Part shown: positions 8,882-16,602 of the stretch, piece after piece
Layout: the number at the start of each line of letters is the position of its first letter
Position numbering within the stretch: the first letter of the stretch is position 1
Source of the DNA: Pseudomonas sp.
Lineage (GTDB): Bacteria > Pseudomonadota > Gammaproteobacteria > Pseudomonadales > Pseudomonadaceae
Length of the DNA stretch: 64,000 nt
Assembly: GCF_030690725.1 (NCBI RefSeq)
Contig: NZ_JAUYGD010000089.1
Span: forward strand, 124,001-188,000
Direction of reading: 5' to 3'
Translations under genes and position numbers: made by a program
Notes under the pieces: generated by a model
Seen by the model: only the letters and a program-made list of their open reading frames with translations
Database searches by the model: none
Told to the model about the DNA's origin: nothing

Positions 8882-9250
8882 ATGAAAAAGCCAATCAAGC
8901 ATTTCGCCGTAACCGCCATGACCGCTACCGCCCTGAGTGTGCTGCTCGCCGGGCCGGTTCTGGCTGCTGGCACTCCGACCGTGCAACCGGTCATGCTGGC
9001 TGCCAGTGAAACCATGGATAAGGCAGAAGATGCGGTAACCGATACCTGGATTACCAGCAAAGTGAAGTCGACCTTTCTGGCTGACAGCAACCTGAGCGGC
9101 ATCGATATCAAGGTCGAAACCAACCAGGGTGTGGTGGCACTGTCCGGGGTTGTGGCCAGCTCGGTCGAGCGTGACTTGGCGATTGCCAAGGCCGGCGAGA
9201 TCAAAGGTGTGAAAGCAGTAGCCGCTGAAGCGCTGAAAACCGCTCAGTAA
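8882..9250 (+). CDS. Periplasmic BON-domain protein (OsmY-like)
   Basis: 122 residues from ATG 8882, which has an ideal AGGAGG ribosome-binding site. In-frame codons further upstream lack one. A signal peptide covers about residues 1-30 (KKPIKHFAV...LLAGPVLAAG), then one BON domain (about 50-120: DTWITSKVKSTFL, NQGVVALSGVV). BON domains are found in envelope-stress and osmotic-shock proteins and are thought to contact membranes. The next gene encodes a CsbD-like protein, another general-stress family, so the pair probably responds together. The sigma-54-like promoter in front of it suggests activator-driven control. Confidence 0.85.
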   Translation: MKKPIKHFAVTAMTATALSVLLAGPVLAAGTPTVQPVMLAASETMDKAEDAVTDTWITSKVKSTFLADSNLSGIDIKVETNQGVVALSGVVASSVERDLAIAKAGEIKGVKAVAAEALKTAQ

Positions 9251-9313
9251 TCCATGGCTGCGTGCCAGGCGCTTTCATGGGCCTGGCCGCCACTCAACGA
9301 CGAGGACAAACAG

Positions 9314-9511
9314 ATGAATGCTGACGTAATCAAAGGCAAGTGGAAGCAAATCAATGGCCGCATCAAGGAGCGTTGGGGCAACCTGACCGACGATGACCTG
9401 GACGTCGCTGAAGGCCATAGCGAGTACTTGGCCGGCAAGCTGCAAGAGCGCTACGGCTGGACCAAGGAAAAGGCTCAGGACGAGCTGCGTGATTTCAGCA
9501 GCAAGCTGTAA
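9314..9511 (+). CDS. CsbD-like stress protein
   Basis: 65 residues from ATG 9314. The sequence begins NADVIKGKWKQINGRIKE, continues with WGNLTDDDL, and ends with YGWTKEKAQDEL, the full CsbD pattern. It is a small soluble helical protein induced by general stress in many bacteria; its molecular function is unknown. It follows the BON gene after 63 bases and is closed by a strong terminator. Confidence 0.9.
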   Translation: MNADVIKGKWKQINGRIKERWGNLTDDDLDVAEGHSEYLAGKLQERYGWTKEKAQDELRDFSSKL

Positions 9512-9520
9512 TCAGGCGTA

Positions 9521-9556
9521 AAAAAGCCCCGCAGGCATAACCTGCGGGGCTTTTTT
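9521..9556. terminator. Bidirectional terminator between CsbD and DUF2845 genes
   Basis: AGCCCCGCAGG / CCTGCGGGGCT hairpin flanked by an A-run on the left and a T-run on the right, so it can stop the plus-strand CsbD transcript and the converging minus-strand DUF2845 transcript. Confidence 0.92.
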
Positions 9557-9575
9557 ATGGCTCTTCTGGAAGGGC

Positions 9576-9866
9576 TTAGCTGCCGCGTTTACTTTCCACG
9601 CTCTTCAGGCGGCCGCCTTCGAATCGCAGGTAGTAGTTCATGCCGTTGCGCGGTCCATAGACCCACTCCTCGACGAGGAATTCGTTATTGCCGTGGGCAT
9701 CCAGGGTGTAGCCCAGCATGTCGCGGGCAATTGGTTCGCCACATTTGCTGGCGACCTCTGTGGTGCGGTCGCCGGTGCTGGCGATGCCTTTCTCGCAGCG
9801 CAGGGTGCTGGCCTGGGCGCTGGTTGCCAGAAGCAGCAGGGAGAGGCTGAGTGCTATCCGTTGCAT
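9576..9866 (-). CDS. DUF2845 secreted protein, copy 1
   Basis: 96 residues with a signal peptide (about 1-19, ...ATSAQA). The mature part has the DUF2845 pattern: LRCEKGIASTGD, SKCGEP, VEEWVYGPRNGM, LRFEGGRL. Two conserved cysteines could form a disulfide. The function of the family is unknown. It is the last of three tandem paralogues on the minus strand, 44 bases after copy 2, and shares the general layout of all three (one signal peptide, one small domain). Confidence 0.85.
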   Translation of the reverse strand: MQRIALSLSLLLLATSAQASTLRCEKGIASTGDRTTEVASKCGEPIARDMLGYTLDAHGNNEFLVEEWVYGPRNGMNYYLRFEGGRLKSVESKRGS

Positions 9867-9910
9867 GGTGCAATGTCCTTATCGTTGGTTTGGATGAGTG
9901 CTGGGTGTTG

Positions 9911-10210
9911 CTAATTACGGCGTTTGCTGTCGATCTTGATTAGTCGGTTGCCTTGGAAACGCAGAAATTGGTACATGCCGTTGCGCGGTCCGTATGACCA
10001 TTCTTCGACCGCGACTTCATTGTAGAAACCGTATTCATCCAGCACTTCGCGATAACCGAGAAAGTCACGGCTGAGTGGTTCGCCGCATTTGCTGCTGACT
10101 TCGCTGGTGGTGTCATCAAGGCTGACCAGCCCGCTGTCGCAGCGCAGGGTCGAAGAGGCCTGTACGCAGAAGGGCGCAAACACCAGCAGAGCGGTAATCA
10201 GGCGTTTCAT
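9911..10210 (-). CDS. DUF2845 secreted protein, copy 2
   Basis: 99 residues: signal peptide (about 1-18, FAPFCVQAS), then LRCDSGLVSLDD, SKCGEPLSRDFLGY, VEEWSYGPRNGMYQFLRFQGNRL. It starts only 3 bases after the stop of copy 3, so translation is probably coupled. It is closest to copy 1 in the YGPRNGM segment. Function unknown. Confidence 0.85.
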   Translation of the reverse strand: MKRLITALLVFAPFCVQASSTLRCDSGLVSLDDTTSEVSSKCGEPLSRDFLGYREVLDEYGFYNEVAVEEWSYGPRNGMYQFLRFQGNRLIKIDSKRRN

Positions 10211-10213
10211 GGG

Positions 10214-10510
10214 TTAGCGACTACGACGTCGTTCGATGGCACGCAGGCGCGTGCCTTCGAAGGTGAGGATGCTCAGCATGCCGTTATCCGGGCCGTAGAC
10301 CCATTCCTCGATCTGGTATTCGCGGCGCTCGTTTGGGCCGAGGGAGTAGCCGACCAAATCACGGAAGGCTGGTTCGCCGCATTTCTGCAGCACCTCGAAG
10401 CGCCGGTCATCCAGGCTTATCAATTGGCTGCCGCAGCGCAAGGTCTCAGCCTGAGCCAGAGACGATGCGCCCGTCAGGGCAAGGAGCAGCGTTGTAGCCA
10501 ATGCACGCAT
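10214..10510 (-). CDS. DUF2845 secreted protein, copy 3
   Basis: 98 residues: signal peptide (about 1-21, ...SSLAQA), then LRCGSQLISLDDRRFEVLQKCGEPAFRDLVGY and IEEWVYGPDNGM. It is the most divergent of the three (PDNGM instead of PRNGM). It lies 12 bases downstream of the DUF748 gene, so the four genes probably form one operon of envelope proteins. Confidence 0.85.
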   Translation of the reverse strand: MRALATTLLLALTGASSLAQAETLRCGSQLISLDDRRFEVLQKCGEPAFRDLVGYSLGPNERREYQIEEWVYGPDNGMLSILTFEGTRLRAIERRRSR

Positions 10511-10522
10511 ATTACGAAGACC

Positions 10523-13500
10523 TTACTCGCTGCCGAGATGCAGGGTGGTGGCGACGCGGCCATCGGCGTCAGCCTGTGCAATATTGACATCCAGCAGGTA
10601 GATGCGTTCGTCGGCTAGGCCGCCGCGCTCGACCAGATAACTCTTTATTTCTGCCGCCCGCGCCTGGGCCAGCTGCCGCTGCAGCAGTTCGCTCTGCGCC
10701 CAGAACTGCAGCACGCCTTCACGCATTTTCGCACTGCGCTCTTCGTCTTCAAGTTCGGCCCATTCGGCCGGTGGTTGCTGCTTGAGGCGGGTGCGGTAGA
10801 TGCCTTCGAGCAGCACCGCCTTATCGTCCTCATCCACCACCAGCTCACTGGCTTCGGCGGGCACATCATCGCCGCGGCGTTGCAGCATCTTGTACCAGGT
10901 GTTCTGGTATTCGCGCTCCAGGCGCGCGGCGGCTAGCGGCGGGCCGTCGCTGCTCTGCGCGCTCATGCCTTCGACTTCTAGGCGCAGGGTTGGACGCTCC
11001 TTCAAGGCGCTGGCCAGGGTGTCCAGGGCCTTCTGTGCATCGCCGTCGAGTTCGCTGTCGCCGGCATTGAAGCGCACGGTGCTGAGGTCAACGTCACTGC
11101 CACCGCTGACCAGGCCGCCGATAAATTTGAACGGTGCCTGCGCGGCGCGTAGTACCAGGTTGCGCAGGGTCTGCCAGACGATGGGCATAACGCTGAACTG
11201 CGGGCTGTTGAGGTCGCCCTGCACGGGCAGCTGGATGCTGATATTGCCGTCGGTGTCTTTGAGCAGGGCAATGGCCAGGCGAATTGGCAAGTCCATGGCG
11301 TCTTTGCTGTCGACTTTTTCGCCCAGCTGCAGGTCTTCCAGTAGCAGTTTGTTCTCGGCGTTGAGCTGGCCTTTCTCGATCTGGTAATGCAGGTCGAGGT
11401 TGAGGCGGCCCTTGCGGATGCGGAAGCCGGCGAACTTGCCGGAATAAGGCGTGAGGGTGGTCAGCTCGACATTCTTGAAGCTGGTGGCGATATCCAGGCT
11501 GTTCATCGGGTCGAACGGCGTCAGCTTGCCCTTGATGCTGACGGGCGCGTACTTGTCGACCTTGCCCTGAATATCGACGCTGGCGGTTTTCGGACTCTGG
11601 TTGTCGAGTGTGCCGATCTGGCCGTTGAGTTGCTGGATGGCCGTGGCGAAGTTGGGCGTCAGGCTGAAGTCGGCAAAGTTCGCCGAGCCATCCTTGATGC
11701 TGATACCGCCGATGCGCATCGGTAACGGTTTACTCGCCGCTGCGGGCTTGGCGTTGGCCTCTTCCGGCTGTGGAATCATCAGGTCGTTGATATTGGTGGT
11801 GAGGTCTTCGTTGATGATAAAGCGCACATAGGGCTGCTGCAGTTTGACCTGGCCAATCACCAGGCCCTTGCCGTGTTGATAGTCGATCCCTTCCACCAGC
11901 ACTTGCTGCCACTTGAGGAAGTCGCGGTCCTTGAGTGTGTCGAGAGTATGCAGCTGGTTGATCTCGGCTTGCCCGCCAATGCTGAAGGCCAGTGGTTCGA
12001 CGCTCTGCAGGTCAACCGCAAGGTCGCTGCCGAGTTTGCCGCTGCGCAGTTCCAGACGCACGAAGGGGCTCAGGTAAGTCTGCGCCAGGCGCAGGTCGAT
12101 ATCGCGGGTGGCCACCTGCAGCTTGGCCGTAGTTGGGGTCAGTTGTACCTGGCCATCGGCTTTGATCTGCCCAGTCTTGTTCACTCCCGTGTCGAGCTTG
12201 AGGCCGAAGGGCGACGTGCCCAGGCTGTCGAAGTCGTTCAGATCGAGGTTGAGTGGCGCCAGGTCGATTTTGACTTCCGCACCACCGGCGCGGTCGGCCA
12301 GATGCACCTGATAGTCGCGCAATTGCACATCACGCAGGACCACCTGCCAAGGTTTGCTGGGCTCTTCCGGCTGGCCTGCAGTTGCGGTTTCCAGGTCGGC
12401 GGATTGCTCTGCGGTGGTCGGTTCGCTTGGCTCTTTTACCGGTTCGGCTTCTGTTGCCGCAGAGCCTGCGCCACCCTCATTTGGAGCTGGAGCTGGAGCT
12501 GGAGCTGGAGCTGGAGCCGGTTTGGCGGGTTGGCTGGCCAGCAATTTCTGCCAGTCGAGCTGGCCATCGGCCTCGCGTGCGGCCCAGGTTTCCAGCTTCT
12601 GGCTCCGAATCTTGCCGACTATGACCTGTTGCTTGGCCAGGTCCACGCTGGTTTCGCTGATATCCAGGCTTTCCAGGCGCAGCAGCGGTTTGTCCTCCGG
12701 GCTCTTGATGGCAAAGCTGCTGACGCTGAGCTGGGTGTTGCTCAGTAGCAGTTCGGTGCCTTTGGCGAGGTTCAGGCTGTAGTCGCTGTTGAGGTTAACG
12801 ATGCCGTCTTCCAGAACCAGCGGCACAGCATCGCGCACATAAGGCCAGACGCCTTTCAGCTTGCCGTCAGTGAGTTTCAGATTGCCGCTGGAGCTGATCG
12901 GCACCAGGCTGATGCGCCCGGTCCAGTCAAGGCGTCCGCCATTGGGGCCGGTGGCGACCAGGCTCATGTCGGCATTGTCGTCGGGCAGGGTGCTGAGGTT
13001 GTGCAGTTCGAAGCTGAGGTCGTCGTAGACAAACTCGATCGGCTCGCTGGGGCGCAGATCCTGGAAGTGCACGTTACCGCCGCTCAGTTTGATCCGCGCT
13101 ATACGCAGCGGGAACGGCTCGCCGGCCGGTTCTTCGACGGCGGGCTGCGGGCTGGCCGGCACTTTGAACAGTTGGGTCAGGTTAAGCCGACCGTCCTTGC
13201 CGAACAGCACTTCGCTGTGCGGCTTGTCCAGCTCGATATCAGCCAGATGCAATACGCCGCTCCACAGGCTGTCGAGTTGCAGATTGGCATACAGGCGTTC
13301 GAAGGCGATCTGCTGCTGGTCGGCTTCGCCAATCTGCAGGCCCCAGAGGCTGAGCTCCAGGCTAAACGGGTTGAGTTGCAAGCGTTGCAGCGTGGCGGGT
13401 ACTTCGGCGTATTGCGCCAGCTGCTGGTTGGCGATGCGCAAACCGATACCGGGCAGAATCAGAAAGCCCAGCAGGCTGTAGAGGGCAACAGCGATAACAA

Positions 13501-13534
13501 TGGCGCTGGCAGCGCGCTTTATTCCTTTAAGCAT
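10523..13534 (-). CDS. DUF748 family AsmA-like envelope protein
   Basis: About 1003 residues from the ATG that precedes LKGIKRAASAIVIAVALYSLLGFLILPGIGLRI, an N-terminal membrane anchor. An upstream in-frame ATG at 13579 would add 15 residues and has no clear ribosome-binding site. The body consists of AsmA/DUF748-type beta-rich segments. A Pro-Ala run (about residues 340-350, encoded by six GGAGCT units at 12483-12518) and an acidic linker interrupt it. The C-terminus holds an OmpA-like stretch (VRFNAGDSELDGDAQKALDTLASAL). AsmA-like proteins are thought to span the periplasm and move lipids to the outer membrane. Its specific role here is inferred. Confidence 0.85.
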   Translation of the reverse strand: MLKGIKRAASAIVIAVALYSLLGFLILPGIGLRIANQQLAQYAEVPATLQRLQLNPFSLELSLWGLQIGEADQQQIAFERLYANLQLDSLWSGVLHLADIELDKPHSEVLFGKDGRLNLTQLFKVPASPQPAVEEPAGEPFPLRIARIKLSGGNVHFQDLRPSEPIEFVYDDLSFELHNLSTLPDDNADMSLVATGPNGGRLDWTGRISLVPISSSGNLKLTDGKLKGVWPYVRDAVPLVLEDGIVNLNSDYSLNLAKGTELLLSNTQLSVSSFAIKSPEDKPLLRLESLDISETSVDLAKQQVIVGKIRSQKLETWAAREADGQLDWQKLLASQPAKPAPAPAPAPAPAPNEGGAGSAATEAEPVKEPSEPTTAEQSADLETATAGQPEEPSKPWQVVLRDVQLRDYQVHLADRAGGAEVKIDLAPLNLDLNDFDSLGTSPFGLKLDTGVNKTGQIKADGQVQLTPTTAKLQVATRDIDLRLAQTYLSPFVRLELRSGKLGSDLAVDLQSVEPLAFSIGGQAEINQLHTLDTLKDRDFLKWQQVLVEGIDYQHGKGLVIGQVKLQQPYVRFIINEDLTTNINDLMIPQPEEANAKPAAASKPLPMRIGGISIKDGSANFADFSLTPNFATAIQQLNGQIGTLDNQSPKTASVDIQGKVDKYAPVSIKGKLTPFDPMNSLDIATSFKNVELTTLTPYSGKFAGFRIRKGRLNLDLHYQIEKGQLNAENKLLLEDLQLGEKVDSKDAMDLPIRLAIALLKDTDGNISIQLPVQGDLNSPQFSVMPIVWQTLRNLVLRAAQAPFKFIGGLVSGGSDVDLSTVRFNAGDSELDGDAQKALDTLASALKERPTLRLEVEGMSAQSSDGPPLAAARLEREYQNTWYKMLQRRGDDVPAEASELVVDEDDKAVLLEGIYRTRLKQQPPAEWAELEDEERSAKMREGVLQFWAQSELLQRQLAQARAAEIKSYLVERGGLADERIYLLDVNIAQADADGRVATTLHLGSE
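12483..12518 (-). repeat. Hexanucleotide microsatellite (GGAGCT)6 in DUF748 gene
   Basis: Six perfect tandem copies of GGAGCT on the plus strand, read as alternating Ala-Pro on the minus strand. Gain or loss of units keeps the frame and only changes linker length. Confidence 0.9.
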
Positions 13535-13636
13535 AAAAACGTCATCTATCCCGACGAGAAGTGCCTTGGAGTATGGCACGCGTGTGCAGTTCCGCAGAGG
13601 CTCTGCGCGGGGATTTTCTGCGAACTTGCGCGTGGA

Positions 13637-14653
13637 TCAGAACTGCAGGATCAGGGTTTTCAGCGGTGGCTGGCCATCCTGTGAGGGGAAGTCCGCAGCC
13701 GGCGGCAGCACCTGCCAATCACGTACCGGGCGGCCAAGCTTTTCCGCGCAGCGCAGCACTTGTTCGCGCCAGTCGGCCATGGCGACTTTTGCCAGGTTGT
13801 TGCAGCAGATCAGCACGCCATCATCGGCGGTGGCGAGAATTGCGGGTTTGAGTAGGCTCTGGTAATCGCGCAGCAGATCGACGGTGCCGAAAGCGCTCTT
13901 GGCCCAGGCCGGCGGGTCGAGCAGCACCAGGTCGAACTGACGTTGCTCAAGGCGCGGATAGTGCGGCAGTTTCTGCCCGCGCCGCGCATTGATCGGCAGG
14001 CCGGCCAGTTGGCGAATCGCCGGGAAGTAATCCGATTGCACAAACTGCATGGGCAGAAGCTGCGGATTGAGCTGGCCATTCTCGCGACCGACCGCCAGGT
14101 TGCCCTCGGCAAAGTCCAGGTTGAGCACTTCGCTGGCCCCACCTGCAGCCGCGCTCAAGCCGACGCCACAGGTGTAGGCGAATAGGTTGAGCACTGACTT
14201 GCCGGCACTGTGCGCTTTGACCCAGCAGCGGGCGTTACGCAGGTCGAGAAACAGCAGCGGATCTTGCCCTGCATGGCGACCGCGCACGCGGTAATTGAGG
14301 CCCCATTCATGACCGATCAGGTCTTCTAGGGCGGCCGACTCGGCTTGGTAGACCGCGTCAGTGCGGTCGATCCGCGAGTTGCCCTCGGAGCGGTCGTTGT
14401 AGACCAGTAGCAGTTGCGTCCCAAGGCTGGTCTGGCACTGCTCGGCCAGTTGCAGCAGTTCGTCACGACTCAGGCTCTGGTGGAAACTCTGTACCAGCAA
14501 TTGCGGGCCGTAACGATCGATGGTCAGGCCGCCGGCACCTTCCTGGCTGCCATGAAACAGGCGATAACAGTCGGTGCCTTGCTGATGTAGCTCGGCCAGC
14601 AGGTCTTGACGGTTATGCAGTGCGGCGCGCAGCGCCTGATCGAGAGAGGGCAT
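13637..14653 (-). CDS. Class I SAM-dependent rRNA methyltransferase (RlmI-type C-terminal domain)
   Basis: 338 residues from ATG 14653 (MPSLDQALRAALHNR). A longer in-frame start would add 13 residues. Motifs: SAM-binding NLFAYTCGVGLSAAAGG (about 180), then LVLLDPPAWAKS (about 250), the motif IV of RlmI-like enzymes. The protein lacks the N-terminal PUA domain that RlmI itself carries, so it belongs to the PF10672-type group rather than being RlmI. The probable substrate is 23S rRNA; the exact base is unknown. Confidence 0.75.
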   Translation of the reverse strand: MPSLDQALRAALHNRQDLLAELHQQGTDCYRLFHGSQEGAGGLTIDRYGPQLLVQSFHQSLSRDELLQLAEQCQTSLGTQLLLVYNDRSEGNSRIDRTDAVYQAESAALEDLIGHEWGLNYRVRGRHAGQDPLLFLDLRNARCWVKAHSAGKSVLNLFAYTCGVGLSAAAGGASEVLNLDFAEGNLAVGRENGQLNPQLLPMQFVQSDYFPAIRQLAGLPINARRGQKLPHYPRLEQRQFDLVLLDPPAWAKSAFGTVDLLRDYQSLLKPAILATADDGVLICCNNLAKVAMADWREQVLRCAEKLGRPVRDWQVLPPAADFPSQDGQPPLKTLILQF

Positions 14654-14729
14654 GCGCGGCGACTCGAAAAAGGAGGGCGCGCAGTTTATCAAGATTCACC
14701 TGCCGGGACGCAGGCTCGGCAAAAACAGC

Positions 14730-14752
14730 AAGGGCACCCTAAGGTGCCCTTT
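14730..14752. terminator. Hairpin after the 13-residue-repeat gene
   Basis: AAGGGCACC-CTAA-GGTGCCCTT. In the minus direction GCTGTTTTT follows, giving a plausible terminator for the repeat-protein gene. Confidence 0.65.
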
Positions 14753-14769
14753 AATTTGCGAGTGTTATT

Positions 14770-15083
14770 CGATCAGACGATGCGGTTACCGCCAGTGCGG
14801 TCAGCGCCATCAGCAGCGATGCGGTTAACGCCAGTGCGGTCTGCACCATCAGCAGCGATGCGGTTGCGGCCAGTACGGTCAGCGCCGTCAGCAGCTACGC
14901 GGTTACCACCAGTACGATCAGCACCATCTTCGGCGATACGGTTAGCGCCAGTGCGGTCAGCGCCGTCAGCAGCTACGCGGTTGCCGCCAGTGCGATCTGC
15001 ACCATCTTCGGCGATGCGGTTGATGCTGGTACGGTCAAAACCATCAGCGGCGATACGGTTGCTCAGGGTGCGTTCTGCGCCGT
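14770..15083 (-). repeat. 39-bp tandem coding repeat (eight units)
   Basis: Eight contiguous 39-bp units in frame with the encoded 13-residue repeat. Units differ at scattered bases, mostly at third positions and at the codon after TG. There are no spacers, so this is not a CRISPR array. Confidence 0.85.
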
Positions 15084-15147
15084 CTGCGGCGAAAACGTTG
15101 CTGGTCAGGCTGGCGGCAAGCAGGGAAGCGATCAGGTACTTGTTCAT
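14773..15147 (-). CDS. Secreted protein made of eight 13-residue repeats
   Basis: 124 residues: a signal peptide of 19-20 residues (MNKYLIASLLAASLTSNVFA) and then eight units of 13 residues with consensus AADGADRTGxNRI, with no other domain. Units alternate between AADG and AEDG. The DNA unit is 39 bp. The frame follows a GAGGACACCC ribosome-binding region and is closed by a hairpin, so it is an independent small gene. The function is unknown. From memory, short Pseudomonas proteins with ADGxxRT units are sometimes auto-labelled 'phage infection protein', which I regard as unsupported. The repeated Asp/Glu-Arg-Asn pattern suggests an extended or solenoid-like, possibly ion-binding surface; that is speculation. 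Confidence 0.8.
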   Translation of the reverse strand: MNKYLIASLLAASLTSNVFAADGAERTLSNRIAADGFDRTSINRIAEDGADRTGGNRVAADGADRTGANRIAEDGADRTGGNRVAADGADRTGRNRIAADGADRTGVNRIAADGADRTGGNRIV

Positions 15148-15261
15148 CTGGGTGTCCTCGGAAGAGTGGGGTAAGTGGCTACGGGGCTAATGTTGCGCCG
15201 CAGCCCGACTCTTGAGAAACGCAGGCGGTCAATAGCAATCATCATTGCTGTCGATGGTAAA

Positions 15262-15302
15262 TAAAAAAGCCGGTCCCTTGATTGATGGGAGCCGGCTTTT
15301 TT
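15262..15302. terminator. Terminator after atoB
   Basis: Hairpin with AAAGCCGG / CCGGCTTT outer stem and CCC/GGG inner pairs, T-runs on both strands. It ends the minus-strand thiolase gene. Confidence 0.88.
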
Positions 15303-15325
15303 GTCGCTATAGCTGAGCGGTGTTA

Positions 15326-16507
15326 TCAGGCCCGTTCGATCGCCAGTGCTACGCCCTGACCGCCGCCGATACACAGGGTGGCGAGGCCTTTCTTGGCGTC
15401 GCGCTTGATCATCTCGTGCAGCAGTGTCACCAGCACGCGGCAGCCGGAGCCGCCAATGGGGTGGCCGAGGGCGATGGCGCCGCCGTTGACGTTGACTTTA
15501 CTCGCGTCCCAATTCAGCTCTTTGCCGACTGCCAAGGCTTGTGCGGCGAAGGCTTCGTTGGCTTCGATCAGGTCCAGGTCAGCCAGGTTCCAGCCGGCCT
15601 TGGCCAGGCAACGCTGGGTGGCGCTGACCGGGCCTATGCCCATGATCGCCGGGTCTACGCCGGCGTTGGCGTAGCTGGCGATCTTCGCCAGTACCGGCAG
15701 GCCGAGTGCCTGGGCTTTGGCGGCGCTCATCAGCAGCACGGCGGAAGCGCCGTCGTTGAGGCTGGAGGCGTTGCCGGCGGTGACGCTGCCGTCCTTCTTG
15801 AACGCCGGCTTAAGTTTGCCTAACGATTCGGCGGTGGTCCCGGCGCGCGGCTGCTCATCGGTAGCGAAGGCAACCGGGTCGCCTTTGCGCTGCGGAATCA
15901 TGATCGGGGTGATTTCATCGACAAAGCGGCCGGCCTCGATAGCAGCGACGGCTTTCTGCTGCGAGGCGGCGGCGAAGGCGTCCTGGGCTTCGCGGCTGAT
16001 GCCGTACTTGTCGACCAGATTCTCGGCGGTGATGCCCATGTGGTAGTCGTTAAAGGCATCCCACAGGCCGTCGGTGATCATGCTGTCGATCAGTTTGGCA
16101 TGACCCATGCGCAGGCCGGTGCGCGCACCAGGCATGACGTAGGGGGCCAGGCTCATGTTTTCCATACCGCCGGCGATGATCACCTCGGCATCGCCGCAGC
16201 GGATCGCCTGGGCACCGAGGTGCAGGGCTTTCAGGCCCGAGCCGCAGACCTTGTTCAGGGTCAGCGCTGGCACGGCGTGCGGCAGGCCGGCGAGAATTGC
16301 CGCCTGACGCGCCGGGTTCTGCCCACTGCCGGCGGTCAGCACCTGGCCAAGGATCACTTCGTCGACCTGCGCGCCGTCCAGGCCGGTTTGTTCCAGCAGG
16401 CGGCGGATTACCGCAGCACCCAGTTCCGGTGCCGGGATATTCGCCAGCGCACCCTGAAAGCTGCCGATGGCGGTGCGGGTGGCGGCAACGATGACGACGT
16501 CTTGCAT
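15326..16507 (-). CDS. atoB: Acetyl-CoA C-acetyltransferase (thiolase II)
   Basis: 393 residues, the normal thiolase length. The acyl-accepting cysteine lies in NKVCGSGLKAL (about 88), the catalytic histidine in ALGHPIGGSGCR (about 350), and the second catalytic cysteine in CIGGGQG (about 380). It condenses two acetyl-CoA or cleaves acetoacetyl-CoA. The cytosolic enzyme serves short-chain fatty-acid or ketone-body use or polyhydroxyalkanoate precursors. There is no CoA-transferase gene beside it, so the exact pathway is not set by context. Confidence 0.92.
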   Translation of the reverse strand: MQDVVIVAATRTAIGSFQGALANIPAPELGAAVIRRLLEQTGLDGAQVDEVILGQVLTAGSGQNPARQAAILAGLPHAVPALTLNKVCGSGLKALHLGAQAIRCGDAEVIIAGGMENMSLAPYVMPGARTGLRMGHAKLIDSMITDGLWDAFNDYHMGITAENLVDKYGISREAQDAFAAASQQKAVAAIEAGRFVDEITPIMIPQRKGDPVAFATDEQPRAGTTAESLGKLKPAFKKDGSVTAGNASSLNDGASAVLLMSAAKAQALGLPVLAKIASYANAGVDPAIMGIGPVSATQRCLAKAGWNLADLDLIEANEAFAAQALAVGKELNWDASKVNVNGGAIALGHPIGGSGCRVLVTLLHEMIKRDAKKGLATLCIGGGQGVALAIERA

Positions 16508-16602
16508 AACGCGATCCTCACAAGTGACAGGCGCGGCGGGCCGCGAAAGGTCGCTATGGTGGCACAGCGGCTTTGTTTACGGCCAGCGTGCGAACCGACC
16601 GG

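Noticed and set aside
14770..15083. Possible CRISPR array
   Set aside because: The 39-bp units are contiguous with no unique spacers, are in coding frame, and no cas gene is present.
14606..15190. Plus-strand frame with PVRSAPSA repeats
   Set aside because: It is the antisense image of the 39-bp repeats. The minus-strand frame has a signal peptide, ribosome-binding region and terminator, so that is the gene.
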